Shown piece by piece: positions 28,063 through 36,821 of a DNA stretch of 64,000 nucleotides. The notes under the pieces are model-generated. The model had not been told where the DNA came from and did no database searches. It saw only the letters and a list, made by a program, of their open reading frames with translations. The stretch lies in the NCBI GenBank assembly GCA_016709545.1, contig JADJMO010000008.1, positions 372,001 to 436,000 of the forward strand, given 5' to 3'. The DNA is from Myxococcales bacterium (GTDB lineage Bacteria > Myxococcota_A > Polyangia > Polyangiales > JADJMO01). Position 1 is the first letter of the stretch. Each line of letters begins with the position of its first letter. A program made the translations under genes and the position numbers.

Positions 28063-30687
28063 ATGTCCCTTCGCCCCTCTGCCCTCGCCCTCGTCGTCGC
28101 CACCTCCGCCCTCGCCGTGCTGGCCGGCCCCACGGTCACGGCTGCGCCGGTGGACCCGCTCGGGGGCTCCACCCCGCCTGCGAGCACGACCCCGACCGGG
28201 GGTTCCGCCAAGCCCATCGCCCCGCCGCCGACCCGCGCGAAGATCGACCCGAACCTGCAGGCCGTACTCGCGTTCCGCGCCCGCTTCGGCAAGACGGCGC
28301 CCGGCTATCGACCGAGCGAGCGGCTCGAGCGCGACGGGGTGTTGCCCGTCACCATCCGCTTCACCACGCCGCCCGACGACGCGCGGGTCGCCGCGCTCAC
28401 GACCCGCGGGGTCGAGTGGGAGCGGGGGGCCGTGCCCTACGCGAGCGGCGTGGTCGGCGCCAAGGTCTCCGCCGTCGGGGTCGCCGCGCTCTCGGCCGAT
28501 CCGACCGTGGTCCGCGTCGAGATCGATCTCCCGCGCGAGGTGCCCCGCCCGCTCGACGGCTCGGCCACCGAGACCGGGGTGGACGCGGTGCGGCGCTCGT
28601 TCCGCGCGAAGGACGGCACGCTGCTCGACGGCAAGGGCGTGCGCATCGTCGACATCGACAGCGGGTGCTTCGTCTTCCACCCCGCGTTCTTCAAGCCCGA
28701 CGCGGGTCGCCTGCCGTGGGTGGACGTGAACGGCGACGGCGCGTTCACGCCGGACGTGGACGGGGTCGATCTCGACGCCTCGGGGACCATCGAGGCCGCC
28801 GAGGTCCTGCACGTGCTCACCGCGACCGGCATCGCCCACGCGGGGTTCGTGCCCGCGCTCGACTACCTCTACCTGGACACGAACGGCAACGGGAAGCGCG
28901 ACTTCGGCGCCGGGTTCGACGAGACCACGCCGGCCTACGGCGAGCCCGTGTTCGTCGCCGACGACGTGGACGCCGACGCGGTGGTCGCCCCCACCGAGAA
29001 GCTCCTCCGCCTCGGCACGAGTAAGATCGCGATGGCGCGCGGCAGCCGCAACTACACGCGCGGCGCGGCGCCCTACGGCATCCTCGACTACGGCAAGGCG
29101 GTCACCAAGACCGACGCGACCATCGCCGACAGCGGGCACGGCACCGGCGTCGCCGGCATCCTCGTCGGCGGGGTCCCCGATCGCTCGCGGCTCCTCGGCC
29201 TCGCGCCGGGCGCGGATCTGCTCACCGTCGGTTACAGCGGTCGCGACCCGACGGGCACGCTCGGCTCGGTGCAGTGGGCGATCGACCAGAAGGCCGACAT
29301 CATCCTCACCGAATACGCGCCGTACACGGGCTACCCGCTCGACGGCTCGAGCGAGGAGGAGCAGCTCCTCGACGCCGCCGTCGACAAGGGCATCGCGGTG
29401 GTGGACCCGGCCGGCAACCTGTCGACCGGCTTCAAGCACCGCACGGTGAGCCTGCCGATCGGCAAGACCGACCTCGCCCTGCGCACCGACACGTATTTCC
29501 GCGGCAGCCCGTACATCGCGCTGACCGTGCTGCACCGGGGCGCGGCCAAGCTCACGGGTAAGCTGCTCTTGCCGGGGGGAGCGAGCCTCGACATCCCGAC
29601 CGACTCGACCGGCGACTTCACGCCCGTCGGCGACGATCGCTATCTCAACGTGGTACGCGAGACGAGTCCAAGGGGCACCCATCAGATCCACCTGCAGCTC
29701 TATCGCTACACCGACACGGGCACGCTGCCGCTGCCGTCGGGCGACTGGACGCTCTCGCTCGAGTCCGACACGGCCACCGAGATCGACGCCTACGCCGGGG
29801 ACGCCTACAACTCGTGGGCTTACGGTTTCGTGTTCGACAAGAACACGCCGAACCGCACGATCTGCCACCCGGCCACCAACGACAAGGGCCTCACCGTGGC
29901 GGCCTACGTGCTGCACGGCGAGAAGGAGTACCAGCCCTTCGGCAAGCAGGGCGAGCTCGCGGGCTACTCGTCGCTCGGACCGCGCCTCGACGGCGTCGCG
30001 GGGATCGATCTCGCCGCGCCGGACAACCCCTTCTCCACGGCGGCGCCGGGCAAGCTGACCCAGCTCTTCGACGTCCTCTACGATCCGTTCGGCGGGACCT
30101 CGGGCGCGGGGCCCCACGTGGTCGCCGCGCTCGCGCTGATCAAGCAGGTGCACCCCGAGCTGTCGGGCGCCGCGCTGCAGGCCGCGCTGCTCGACCACAC
30201 GCGCAAGGACGCCTTCGTCACCGACGACGCCAACAAGTGGGGCAAGGGCAAGCTCGATCTCGCCGCCGCCCTCGGCGTCCCGCGCAAGGTAGGCAGCCCC
30301 CCGACCGTGAAGCTGACCGCTTCGGAGAAGCCGCAGGTGGGCCGGCCGATCACGCTCACCGCGCAGATCGACGACGACGCACCGGGCTCGAAGGTGCGGT
30401 GGGATCTGGACGACGACGGCAAGGTCGACACCGAGTGGTCCACGACGACGACCCAGCAGCTCAGCGTCGACGCCGAGTCGAAGCGCGTGGTGCGCGTCGA
30501 GGTGCTCGACGCCGACGGCTACCTGCGCGGCGCGAGCATGGCCCTCGTCGTCGGGCCGTACGTGGCGGATCCGGTGGCCCCAGCCGAGACGAGCGGATGC
30601 GGTTGTCGCACGACCCCCCGCGCGCCGTCGGCGTGGCCCTGGGCGCTGCTCGCCCTCGGTCTGCTGGCGCGCGCCCGCAAGCGGTGA
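28063..30687 (+). CDS. Secreted subtilisin-like serine protease (S8) with MYXO-CTERM tail
   Basis: An 874-residue exported protease. The ATG at 28063 was chosen over the upstream frame extension because MSLRPSALALVVATSALAVLA is a good signal peptide. A propeptide precedes the S8 domain; the triad is Asp199 (IVDIDSG), His359 (DSGHGTGVAGI) and Ser680 (GGTSGAGPHVVAAL). The spacing between triad residues is unusually wide, with a Ca-binding-like insert DVNGDGAFTPDVDGVDLDASG after the Asp and a beta-rich insert before the Ser. A PKD-like domain follows (about 745-830), then a MYXO-CTERM tail with SGCGCRT, a hydrophobic helix and ARARKR. Likely surface-bound or released hydrolase for feeding. Confidence 0.9.
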   Translation: MSLRPSALALVVATSALAVLAGPTVTAAPVDPLGGSTPPASTTPTGGSAKPIAPPPTRAKIDPNLQAVLAFRARFGKTAPGYRPSERLERDGVLPVTIRFTTPPDDARVAALTTRGVEWERGAVPYASGVVGAKVSAVGVAALSADPTVVRVEIDLPREVPRPLDGSATETGVDAVRRSFRAKDGTLLDGKGVRIVDIDSGCFVFHPAFFKPDAGRLPWVDVNGDGAFTPDVDGVDLDASGTIEAAEVLHVLTATGIAHAGFVPALDYLYLDTNGNGKRDFGAGFDETTPAYGEPVFVADDVDADAVVAPTEKLLRLGTSKIAMARGSRNYTRGAAPYGILDYGKAVTKTDATIADSGHGTGVAGILVGGVPDRSRLLGLAPGADLLTVGYSGRDPTGTLGSVQWAIDQKADIILTEYAPYTGYPLDGSSEEEQLLDAAVDKGIAVVDPAGNLSTGFKHRTVSLPIGKTDLALRTDTYFRGSPYIALTVLHRGAAKLTGKLLLPGGASLDIPTDSTGDFTPVGDDRYLNVVRETSPRGTHQIHLQLYRYTDTGTLPLPSGDWTLSLESDTATEIDAYAGDAYNSWAYGFVFDKNTPNRTICHPATNDKGLTVAAYVLHGEKEYQPFGKQGELAGYSSLGPRLDGVAGIDLAAPDNPFSTAAPGKLTQLFDVLYDPFGGTSGAGPHVVAALALIKQVHPELSGAALQAALLDHTRKDAFVTDDANKWGKGKLDLAAALGVPRKVGSPPTVKLTASEKPQVGRPITLTAQIDDDAPGSKVRWDLDDDGKVDTEWSTTTTQQLSVDAESKRVVRVEVLDADGYLRGASMALVVGPYVADPVAPAETSGCGCRTTPRAPSAWPWALLALGLLARARKR

Positions 30688-30829
30688 CGCGACGCCCCTG
30701 TGTCTCTTCGTCTCCCCTCGAGCTGGGCACGGACGGGCACAGGGGCGAGCCGCCACCCGAGAATCGAGCCGAAGCGAGGGCTGATCGAGGCCCTGTCCGG
30801 TGGCGTAGTGGTTGCAGCCAGCGCGCGGC

Positions 30830-31906
30830 ATGCGTCCTCGCGCCTTCCGCCTGCTCGTTCCCTGCCTCGCCCTCTGTCTCGTGTTCGGCGTGCCCGTCGG
30901 GTGTGGCGGATCGGTCGACGCTGCGGCGCCCGACGCGGGTCCCTCGCCCACGACGACCACGACACCGACCACGACACCGACCACGACGCCGACCACGACA
31001 CCGACCGGTACGCTGGGGACCGGCCTGCCCCCGCGTCCCGCGACCGATGTGCCTGGCAGCACCGCGTCGTTCGCCGCCGACCGCGTCTTCCTCGGCACGA
31101 CCGACCGCGCGGGAAAGGTCTCTGGGGGAGCCTGGGGCTCGTTCGGCTTCGACCTCGATGGTCGCGCGACGAGCGCAGAGGACAGCAAGTACAACACCAA
31201 CGTCTGCCTTCGCGTCGCCGGTTCGGGGCCGCGGGCCGTGATGGACGGCGAGGCCGGCATCGACAACGGCTTCGGCTCGCAGGTCGTACCATTCTTCAAG
31301 TCCCTGAAGGCGGACGTCGAGGACCAAGTCGTGTCCCAGGTGGCCGCTGGCGAGTGGACCTGGGTGCTCGTGCTCGACGATCTCGGCGGCGATGACGACG
31401 CCAAGGTGCCTGGGCACCTCTACCTCGGGCGCAAGCACCCTGGCACGCCGAAATTCACCACCGCGGACCGCTGGCCGGTCCGCGCAGAGGTGTCCTTTCC
31501 GAACGGCTACACGAGCAAGGGCACCTGGGTGAGCGGGAGTGCCTCGTTCGTGCTTCCGCTGGTGATGGGGAGCACCCTCGCGCTGCCGCTGGAGGTCGGG
31601 CTCGCCAGCTTCGAGTTGGCCTCGGGCAAGGGGACGATCGGCGGCGGAGTCCGGCGGGACGAGCTCATCGCCGCATTCACCCCGAGCTTCGAACGCACCG
31701 GCGTCTGTCGCGGCACCGTGGCCTACGATCAGGTCATGATGGTCCTCACCCAGTCCATGGATCTGGTCTCGGGCGCACCATCGTTGCAGGATCCCACGAA
31801 GACCTGCGATACGCTTTCCGTCGGCCTGGGCTTCCACGCCTTGCCGACCGGTGTGCCCGTGCCCGGGGCCGTCGAGCCGGAGTTGCCGCCGAGCGGCTGC
31901 CCCTGA
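30830..31906 (+). CDS. Lipoprotein of unknown function with Thr/Pro repeat linker
   Basis: A 358-residue lipoprotein: signal MRPRAFRLLVPCLALCLVFG and lipobox VGCGG. After the Cys comes a linker of TTTP repeats (DNA repeat accacgacaccg, about four copies) that probably spans the cell wall or lifts the domain from the membrane. The globular part, from about residue 75, shows no family I know; motifs include GSFGFDLDGRAT, EWTWVLVLDDLGGDDDAK and FVLPLVMGSTLALPLEVG, and is probably beta-rich. An earlier ATG six codons upstream exists but weakens the signal peptide. Confidence 0.8.
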   Translation: MRPRAFRLLVPCLALCLVFGVPVGCGGSVDAAAPDAGPSPTTTTTPTTTPTTTPTTTPTGTLGTGLPPRPATDVPGSTASFAADRVFLGTTDRAGKVSGGAWGSFGFDLDGRATSAEDSKYNTNVCLRVAGSGPRAVMDGEAGIDNGFGSQVVPFFKSLKADVEDQVVSQVAAGEWTWVLVLDDLGGDDDAKVPGHLYLGRKHPGTPKFTTADRWPVRAEVSFPNGYTSKGTWVSGSASFVLPLVMGSTLALPLEVGLASFELASGKGTIGGGVRRDELIAAFTPSFERTGVCRGTVAYDQVMMVLTQSMDLVSGAPSLQDPTKTCDTLSVGLGFHALPTGVPVPGAVEPELPPSGCP

Positions 31907-31950
31907 TCGACGGCGCGTACCCAGCGCGGCCGTACTAGCATCCAAGCGGT

Positions 31951-32544
31951 ATGCGATGGTCCCTGGTGCGCGAGCGGCTCCAGGCCTTCTCCGGGCGTGA
32001 AGGCCCGGCGAACGATCCCGTGCCCGAGGGCGAGGCGCGCGCCGCCGTGGCCCTCATCTTGCGCCCGCGCGACGAGAGCACCGAGATCCTCTTCATCCGC
32101 CGCGCCGAGGATCCGCGGGACCCATGGTCCGGGCACATGGCGTTCCCGGGCGGGCGCATGGACCCGGAGGATCGCGACGCGCACGCCACGGCCGTCCGCG
32201 AGACCCACGAGGAGATCGGCCTCGCGCTCGACCAGCACGCCGTCTCGCTCGGGCCGCTGCCCGATCTGCCGGCGATGGCGCGGGGCAAGCGGGTGGGGCT
32301 CACCATCTCGCCGCATGTGTTCCTGCTCGAGCGCGGCACGCCCGTGCTCGCGCCGAACCACGAGGTCGCCGAGACGATCTGGGCCGACCTCGCGCCGATC
32401 GCGGCCGGCGAGGTGCGCACGTCGTTCCCCTACGTGTACGAGGGCCGCAGCCTCGAGCTCCCCGGTCACAAGCTCGGCGAGCGCGTCGTCTGGGGGCTCA
32501 CCTACCACATGCTCGAGTCGTTCCTCGGGATCGTCCGGAAGTGA
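31951..32544 (+). CDS. NUDIX hydrolase, CoA-pyrophosphatase-like (NudL)
   Basis: A 197-residue cytoplasmic hydrolase. The Nudix box is complete, with AFPGGRMDPEDRD leading into TAVRETHEEIGL, and the SGHMAFPGG approach matches the CoA diphosphatase (NudL/PCD1) subgroup, where LRxHxGQVAFPGG is usual. The C-terminus has FPYVYEGRSLELPGHKLGE. It likely cleaves CoA or a related nucleotide diphosphate, but substrate assignment is by family resemblance only. Its TGA overlaps the GTG of the next gene, suggesting coupling. Confidence 0.88.
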   Translation: MRWSLVRERLQAFSGREGPANDPVPEGEARAAVALILRPRDESTEILFIRRAEDPRDPWSGHMAFPGGRMDPEDRDAHATAVRETHEEIGLALDQHAVSLGPLPDLPAMARGKRVGLTISPHVFLLERGTPVLAPNHEVAETIWADLAPIAAGEVRTSFPYVYEGRSLELPGHKLGERVVWGLTYHMLESFLGIVRK

Positions 32545-32882
32545 CCGGCACCGCGGCGCAGTACGATTGCGTGGCGTGCGGCGCCTGCTGCGTGAACCCC
32601 GACGAGAACCGGCAAGAGGGGTACCTCTGGTACCTCGAGGTGCGCGACACGCCGCTGCTCGAGAAGAAGGATCTGCGCAAGAAGCTCGTCGTGCTCGATC
32701 CGGACGGCGTGCCGCACCTGCGGCTCGAGCGCGAGACGGGGCGCTGCGTCGCGCTGCGCGGCAAGATCGGCGTGCGCGCCACGTGCTCGATCTACACGCT
32801 GCGGCCGAAGGGCTGTCGGCTCCTGATGCCGGGCGATCCGCGGTGCCTCCTCGCGCGCAAGGAGCGCGGCGTCGATCCCTAG
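32541..32882 (+). CDS. YkgJ-type Cys-cluster protein
   Basis: A 113-residue protein with the N-terminal CVACGACCVNP motif and later CSIYTLRPKGCR, plus a final Cys in DPRCLLARK. Together with the GRCVALRG cysteine these match the UPF0153/YkgJ family of putative zinc- or iron-cluster-binding proteins. The GTG start overlaps the NUDIX stop by four bases. It ends four bases inside the convergent mobA gene. Function unknown; metal binding is inferred from the cysteines. Confidence 0.88.
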   Translation: MTGTAAQYDCVACGACCVNPDENRQEGYLWYLEVRDTPLLEKKDLRKKLVVLDPDGVPHLRLERETGRCVALRGKIGVRATCSIYTLRPKGCRLLMPGDPRCLLARKERGVDP

Positions 32883-33424
32883 CGCGCGCGATCCTCGGGG
32901 GTGTCCCAGTCGAGGACGGTGCGCGCATCGGTCGGCGTGAACACCTCGGCGCCCGCGCGCTCGACCACCGCCGACAGCGCGCGACGGCCCTCGGCGAGGA
33001 GCGTCGCCACGACCGGCCGTGTGCGTGGGGCGTGGTAGCGCGCGAACAGCGGCTCCCAGTGCTCCAAGGTGCGCGCAGCGAGCACCGCCGCCGAAGAGGG
33101 CGACGCCACGAGCGCAGCGAGGTCGGCCTCCGCGACGAACGGCATGTCGCAGGCGAGCGCGATGGCGTGTCCATCACCCGCCTCCGCGAGCAACGCCGCG
33201 AGCCCCCCGAGCGGGCCCACGCCGGTCGGTGTGTCGACGAGGCGCGGGAGGTGGGCGTGCGGCGCTCCGTCGCCCACCAGGAAGACCCGGAGGCCGAGCC
33301 CCTCGGCGAGCGAGACGGTGCGCTCGAGGATGCTCGGGCCGCCGGGGGTCGGCAGCGCGCTCTTGTCCACCCCCCCCATGCGGGTGCCCCGTCCGCCCAC
33401 GAAGAGCCCCAGAATCACGCTCAT
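32879..33424 (-). CDS. mobA: Molybdenum cofactor guanylyltransferase
   Basis: A 181-residue MobA-like nucleotidyltransferase that would join GMP to molybdopterin. The N-terminus has the Rossmann-like GTP-binding signature LFVGGRGTRMGGVDKSALP, close to the LAGGxSxRMGxDKAxLp motif, and the metal-binding LACDMPFV motif follows near residue 95. It ends with TVLDWDTPEDRAR, like the NINTPEDL closing motif of the family. The ATG was chosen because the motif begins five residues in. No other moa/moe genes are nearby. Confidence 0.88.
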   Translation of the reverse strand: MSVILGLFVGGRGTRMGGVDKSALPTPGGPSILERTVSLAEGLGLRVFLVGDGAPHAHLPRLVDTPTGVGPLGGLAALLAEAGDGHAIALACDMPFVAEADLAALVASPSSAAVLAARTLEHWEPLFARYHAPRTRPVVATLLAEGRRALSAVVERAGAEVFTPTDARTVLDWDTPEDRAR

Positions 33425-33569
33425 TCCAGCACCTTGCCCGAGAGGGAACGGGGTCCGCAACCCGAGCGTTGGTGCCCCATCGCCTCCTGGATTCACCTCT
33501 TGCCCCGCCGTGGGCGCCGCGGGAGAACCGCCGGCCGCGGCCCGTCGCCTGCCGCTTCCTTTTATCCCC

Positions 33570-36500
33570 ATGTCCGAATCCGAATCCAAAGAGACCAAGG
33601 AATCCGCCGCGTCCGAGGAAGCTCCCGAGGGCGCTTCCAAGGAGGCTTCCCCGTCGAACGAACCGGGGGCCCCCGAGGCCGAGGCGAAGGACGAAGGGCC
33701 TGCGAAGGACGCTGACGGCAAGGACGCGGACGAAAGCTCCACGAGCGAAGAGCCGCCCGCGAGCGACGAGCCGGCCGACGCGAAGAGCAGCGAACCGGCC
33801 AGCGACGCGGGCGAAGCCGCCGAGGAGGCGCCCATGGGCTTCCTGCGCGGCGGCCACGCCCTGCAGCTCAAACGCGGCCTCTTGACCTTCGGCATCGGCG
33901 CGCTCGTGCCGATCCTCATCATGTCGCGCGACGTGCAGTGGCGCTGGGGCGTCCCGGTCGGCTTCCTGTTCGTGCTCGTCGCGGCGTTCGGCGCGCTCGA
34001 CATCATCGGCTCGTTCGAGGACCACCTGCCGTGGCGCCGGGGCCTGCCCAAGAAGGGCGAGTTCGGCGTCGCCACGCTGCCGCCGGCGCGCGTGCGCAAG
34101 GAGATCATCGACGGCGCGGCCGCCCTGCGCCCCGCGGCCGCCACGTTCGTCGCGCTCGTCGCCACCATGTACCTGATGGGCACGGCCGTGGGCTGGGCCT
34201 CGGGCCTCGCGGTGATGGTGGGCTGGGTCGCGGTGTGCGCGCTCGGCTTCCGCACGCTCGCCGCGCTCGGCCTCGTCGACGACGAGTCGCGGCCGCTGCA
34301 GGAGCGCGAGGGCTTCTGGCTCATCGTGTTCTGCTGCGTCCTCTACCTGCCCACGCTGGGCGCGCACTCGCTCGTCGATCCGTGGGAGACCCACTACGGC
34401 GAGGTCAGCCGCGAGATCCTCGCGCGCGACGACTGGATCACCATCTGGTGGGCCGAGGAGGGCTTCTTCACCAGCAAGCCGATCCTCGACTTCTGGGTGC
34501 AGGCGCTCGTGATGGCCACGTTCGGCGTCGGCTTCCGGCCCGACAAGATGATCGCCCCCAAGGAGATCGGCGGCGAGCTGCAGCACCCCGAGTGGATCGT
34601 CCGGCTGCCCTCGCTCGCGCTGTCGGTCGTCGCGCTCTACCTCGCCTACCGCGCGATTGCCCAGATCCGCGGCCGCCGCGCGGGCCTGCTCAGCGCCATG
34701 GTGCTCTCGACCATGGCGTACTGGAACATGCTCTCGCACCAGTCGATCACCGACATGCCCTTCGTGGCGTCGCTGACCGCGGCGATGTGCCTGCTCATCA
34801 TCGGCCTCACCACCGACGACGACCGGACCGTCGAGGGCACCACCATCAAGTTCGGCAAGCGCACGATCACCGTGAGCGCGTTCCACCTCGCGGTGGGCGT
34901 GATCCTCGTGCTCGCGCTGCCGCAGGTGTTCTACCTGGTCTCGCGCAACTTCACGCTGCTCTCCGAGGGTGGGCCGCTCTTCGGGTGGGGCTTCGACCGG
35001 CACCTGGACTCGTTCAAGACGGGCTCCGGCCTCGAGTGCTGGATGTCGCCCACCACCGGCGACTCGTTCGAGCGCCTGATGCGCATGGGCAAGTGGCCGT
35101 GCGACGTGCAGCCGTACGCCCACAAGGAGCTGCAGCCCGCGCTGCAGGGGCTCATCTGGCTCGCCGCGCTCGGCCTCCTCGTGGCCTGGAACCGCAACGA
35201 GCGCCGCATCTCGCGCCTCTGCTTCCTCGTCGCCTGGGTGTTCGCCAGCGTCTCCACCATGGGCAAGGGCGTGGCGGGCTTCGTGCTCCCCATCGCCGTC
35301 GCGGGCGTCTACGTGGTGACCGCGCGCAAGTGGAAGGACATCCTGCGGCTCGAGCTGTTCAGCGGGCTCCTCGTCCTCGCCACGGTGGCCGCGCCCTGGT
35401 TCATCGCCAACTACATCCGCATGGGAGACGAGTTCTTCCAGCAGCTGTTCATCCACCACATGGTCAAGCGCGCGCTCGACCACGTGCACGACACCAACAC
35501 CGGCGACGACGTCAGCATCCGCTACTACATCTGGCAGCTCGGCTACGGCATGTTCCCGTGGACGGGGCTCGTGCCCGCCGGCCTCGTCTGGTGGATGCGC
35601 CAGCGGTGGGGTCAGAAGGCGGCCGTGCTCACGGTGGAGGACGAGCGTCGGCGCGACGTGTCCACGTTCCTCGTGATGTGGTTCGTCTTCTCGTGGGGTC
35701 TCTTCACCTACATGAAGACCAAGTTCCACCACTACGTCTTCCCGGCGGTCCCGCCGGCGGCGCTCCTCACCGGCCTGTTCCTCGACGACATGCTCGGCAA
35801 GGCGCGCGGCGAAGACGAGGCGAGGCCCTCCATCGTGAGTCGCCTCCCCTGGATCCTCGCGACCACCGCGGGCGTCGCGCTCGCCGCGTGGGGCCTCTCG
35901 CGGCTCGTGCCCGGCACGTTCTTCGGGTGGTTCGACCCGAAGGCGATGACCTCGGGGCCCAACGCCTCGCTCGATCTCTCGAGCCCCATCGCGCCGGCGC
36001 CGGGGCTCGGGCTCGCGCTCGCGTTCGTGGGCATCGGCATCGCGCTCTTCGCGCAGCGGCTCGCGCCTCCCGCGGCCGTGGGCGTGGACGAGGGCGACGC
36101 CGCCGAGCGTACGAGCCGCGCCACCATGCTCGGCGCCGCGGCCGTCGGCGCGGCGTTCGTCACCGCGCTCGTCACCCGCGATCTCGGCTCGCGCCCCGAG
36201 TCCGACATCAAGGGTCAGGAGCGCCTCATCCACCTCTACACCTATCGCTACGACCGGCTCTGGCCGCGCGAGGTGTCGTTCACGCCGGCGCTCGTCGGGT
36301 TCGGCCTCGTCGCCACGCTGTTCGTCGTGCTCCTCGTGCGCAAGAGCCTGCGCCGCCAGGCCACGTTCGCGCTGGTCGGCGTGGCCACGCTGTTCTCGGC
36401 GTGGACCCTCGACGTCTACATGATGAAGGTGGCCCCGCACTGGGGCCAGCGTCCGCTCTTCGAGGCCTACTACCGCGACCGCAAGTCCGAGAAGGAGCCG

Positions 36501-36815
36501 CTGGTCGCGTTCGAGATGAACTGGAAGGGCGAGAACTTCTACTCCGGCGGCCGGCTCATCGAGTTCGGCAACGGCATGGGGCAGGGGGCTACCGCGGGCG
36601 AGCGCGCCAGCGACCGCATGCGCACCTGGCTCAACGACATGAAGACCAAGACGAAGGCCATCTACTTCGTCACCGAGGCCGGGCGCGTCGGCAAGATCGA
36701 CGACATGCTGCGCGGTGCCCTCGGGCCGCCCCCCAACGGCAAGTCGTGGACCGAGCGCATCACCACCGACGAGCAGACCAACAAGTTCGTCGTCGTGCGC
36801 GCGCGCTGGAACTGA
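33570..36815 (+). CDS. Large GT39/ArnT-like integral membrane glycosyltransferase
   Basis: A 1081-residue inner-membrane protein. The first 88 residues are highly acidic and disordered (ESESKETKESAASEEAPEG and similar). About 15 membrane helices follow. The catalytic first periplasmic loop is recognised by DPWETHYGEVSREILARDD, with the conserved acidic residue and GEVSR motif of the ArnT/PMT superfamily, then GFFTSKPILDFWVQALVM. These enzymes transfer sugars from polyprenyl phosphates to lipid, protein or other acceptors. A large soluble C-terminal part (about 960-1081) with ENFYSGGRLIEFGNGM may be periplasmic. Length is nearly double that of ArnT. Confidence 0.85.
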   Translation: MSESESKETKESAASEEAPEGASKEASPSNEPGAPEAEAKDEGPAKDADGKDADESSTSEEPPASDEPADAKSSEPASDAGEAAEEAPMGFLRGGHALQLKRGLLTFGIGALVPILIMSRDVQWRWGVPVGFLFVLVAAFGALDIIGSFEDHLPWRRGLPKKGEFGVATLPPARVRKEIIDGAAALRPAAATFVALVATMYLMGTAVGWASGLAVMVGWVAVCALGFRTLAALGLVDDESRPLQEREGFWLIVFCCVLYLPTLGAHSLVDPWETHYGEVSREILARDDWITIWWAEEGFFTSKPILDFWVQALVMATFGVGFRPDKMIAPKEIGGELQHPEWIVRLPSLALSVVALYLAYRAIAQIRGRRAGLLSAMVLSTMAYWNMLSHQSITDMPFVASLTAAMCLLIIGLTTDDDRTVEGTTIKFGKRTITVSAFHLAVGVILVLALPQVFYLVSRNFTLLSEGGPLFGWGFDRHLDSFKTGSGLECWMSPTTGDSFERLMRMGKWPCDVQPYAHKELQPALQGLIWLAALGLLVAWNRNERRISRLCFLVAWVFASVSTMGKGVAGFVLPIAVAGVYVVTARKWKDILRLELFSGLLVLATVAAPWFIANYIRMGDEFFQQLFIHHMVKRALDHVHDTNTGDDVSIRYYIWQLGYGMFPWTGLVPAGLVWWMRQRWGQKAAVLTVEDERRRDVSTFLVMWFVFSWGLFTYMKTKFHHYVFPAVPPAALLTGLFLDDMLGKARGEDEARPSIVSRLPWILATTAGVALAAWGLSRLVPGTFFGWFDPKAMTSGPNASLDLSSPIAPAPGLGLALAFVGIGIALFAQRLAPPAAVGVDEGDAAERTSRATMLGAAAVGAAFVTALVTRDLGSRPESDIKGQERLIHLYTYRYDRLWPREVSFTPALVGFGLVATLFVVLLVRKSLRRQATFALVGVATLFSAWTLDVYMMKVAPHWGQRPLFEAYYRDRKSEKEPLVAFEMNWKGENFYSGGRLIEFGNGMGQGATAGERASDRMRTWLNDMKTKTKAIYFVTEAGRVGKIDDMLRGALGPPPNGKSWTERITTDEQTNKFVVVRARWN

Positions 36816-36821
36816 TCGCGG

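Noticed and set aside
30694..30746. Inverted repeat GCCCCTGTG/CACAGGGGC after the subtilase as a terminator
   Set aside because: The loop is about 35 bases and no T run follows, so termination is weakly supported.
30950..31015. Short accacgacaccg repeats as a mobile or regulatory element
   Set aside because: They are in frame and encode a Thr/Pro linker of the lipoprotein.
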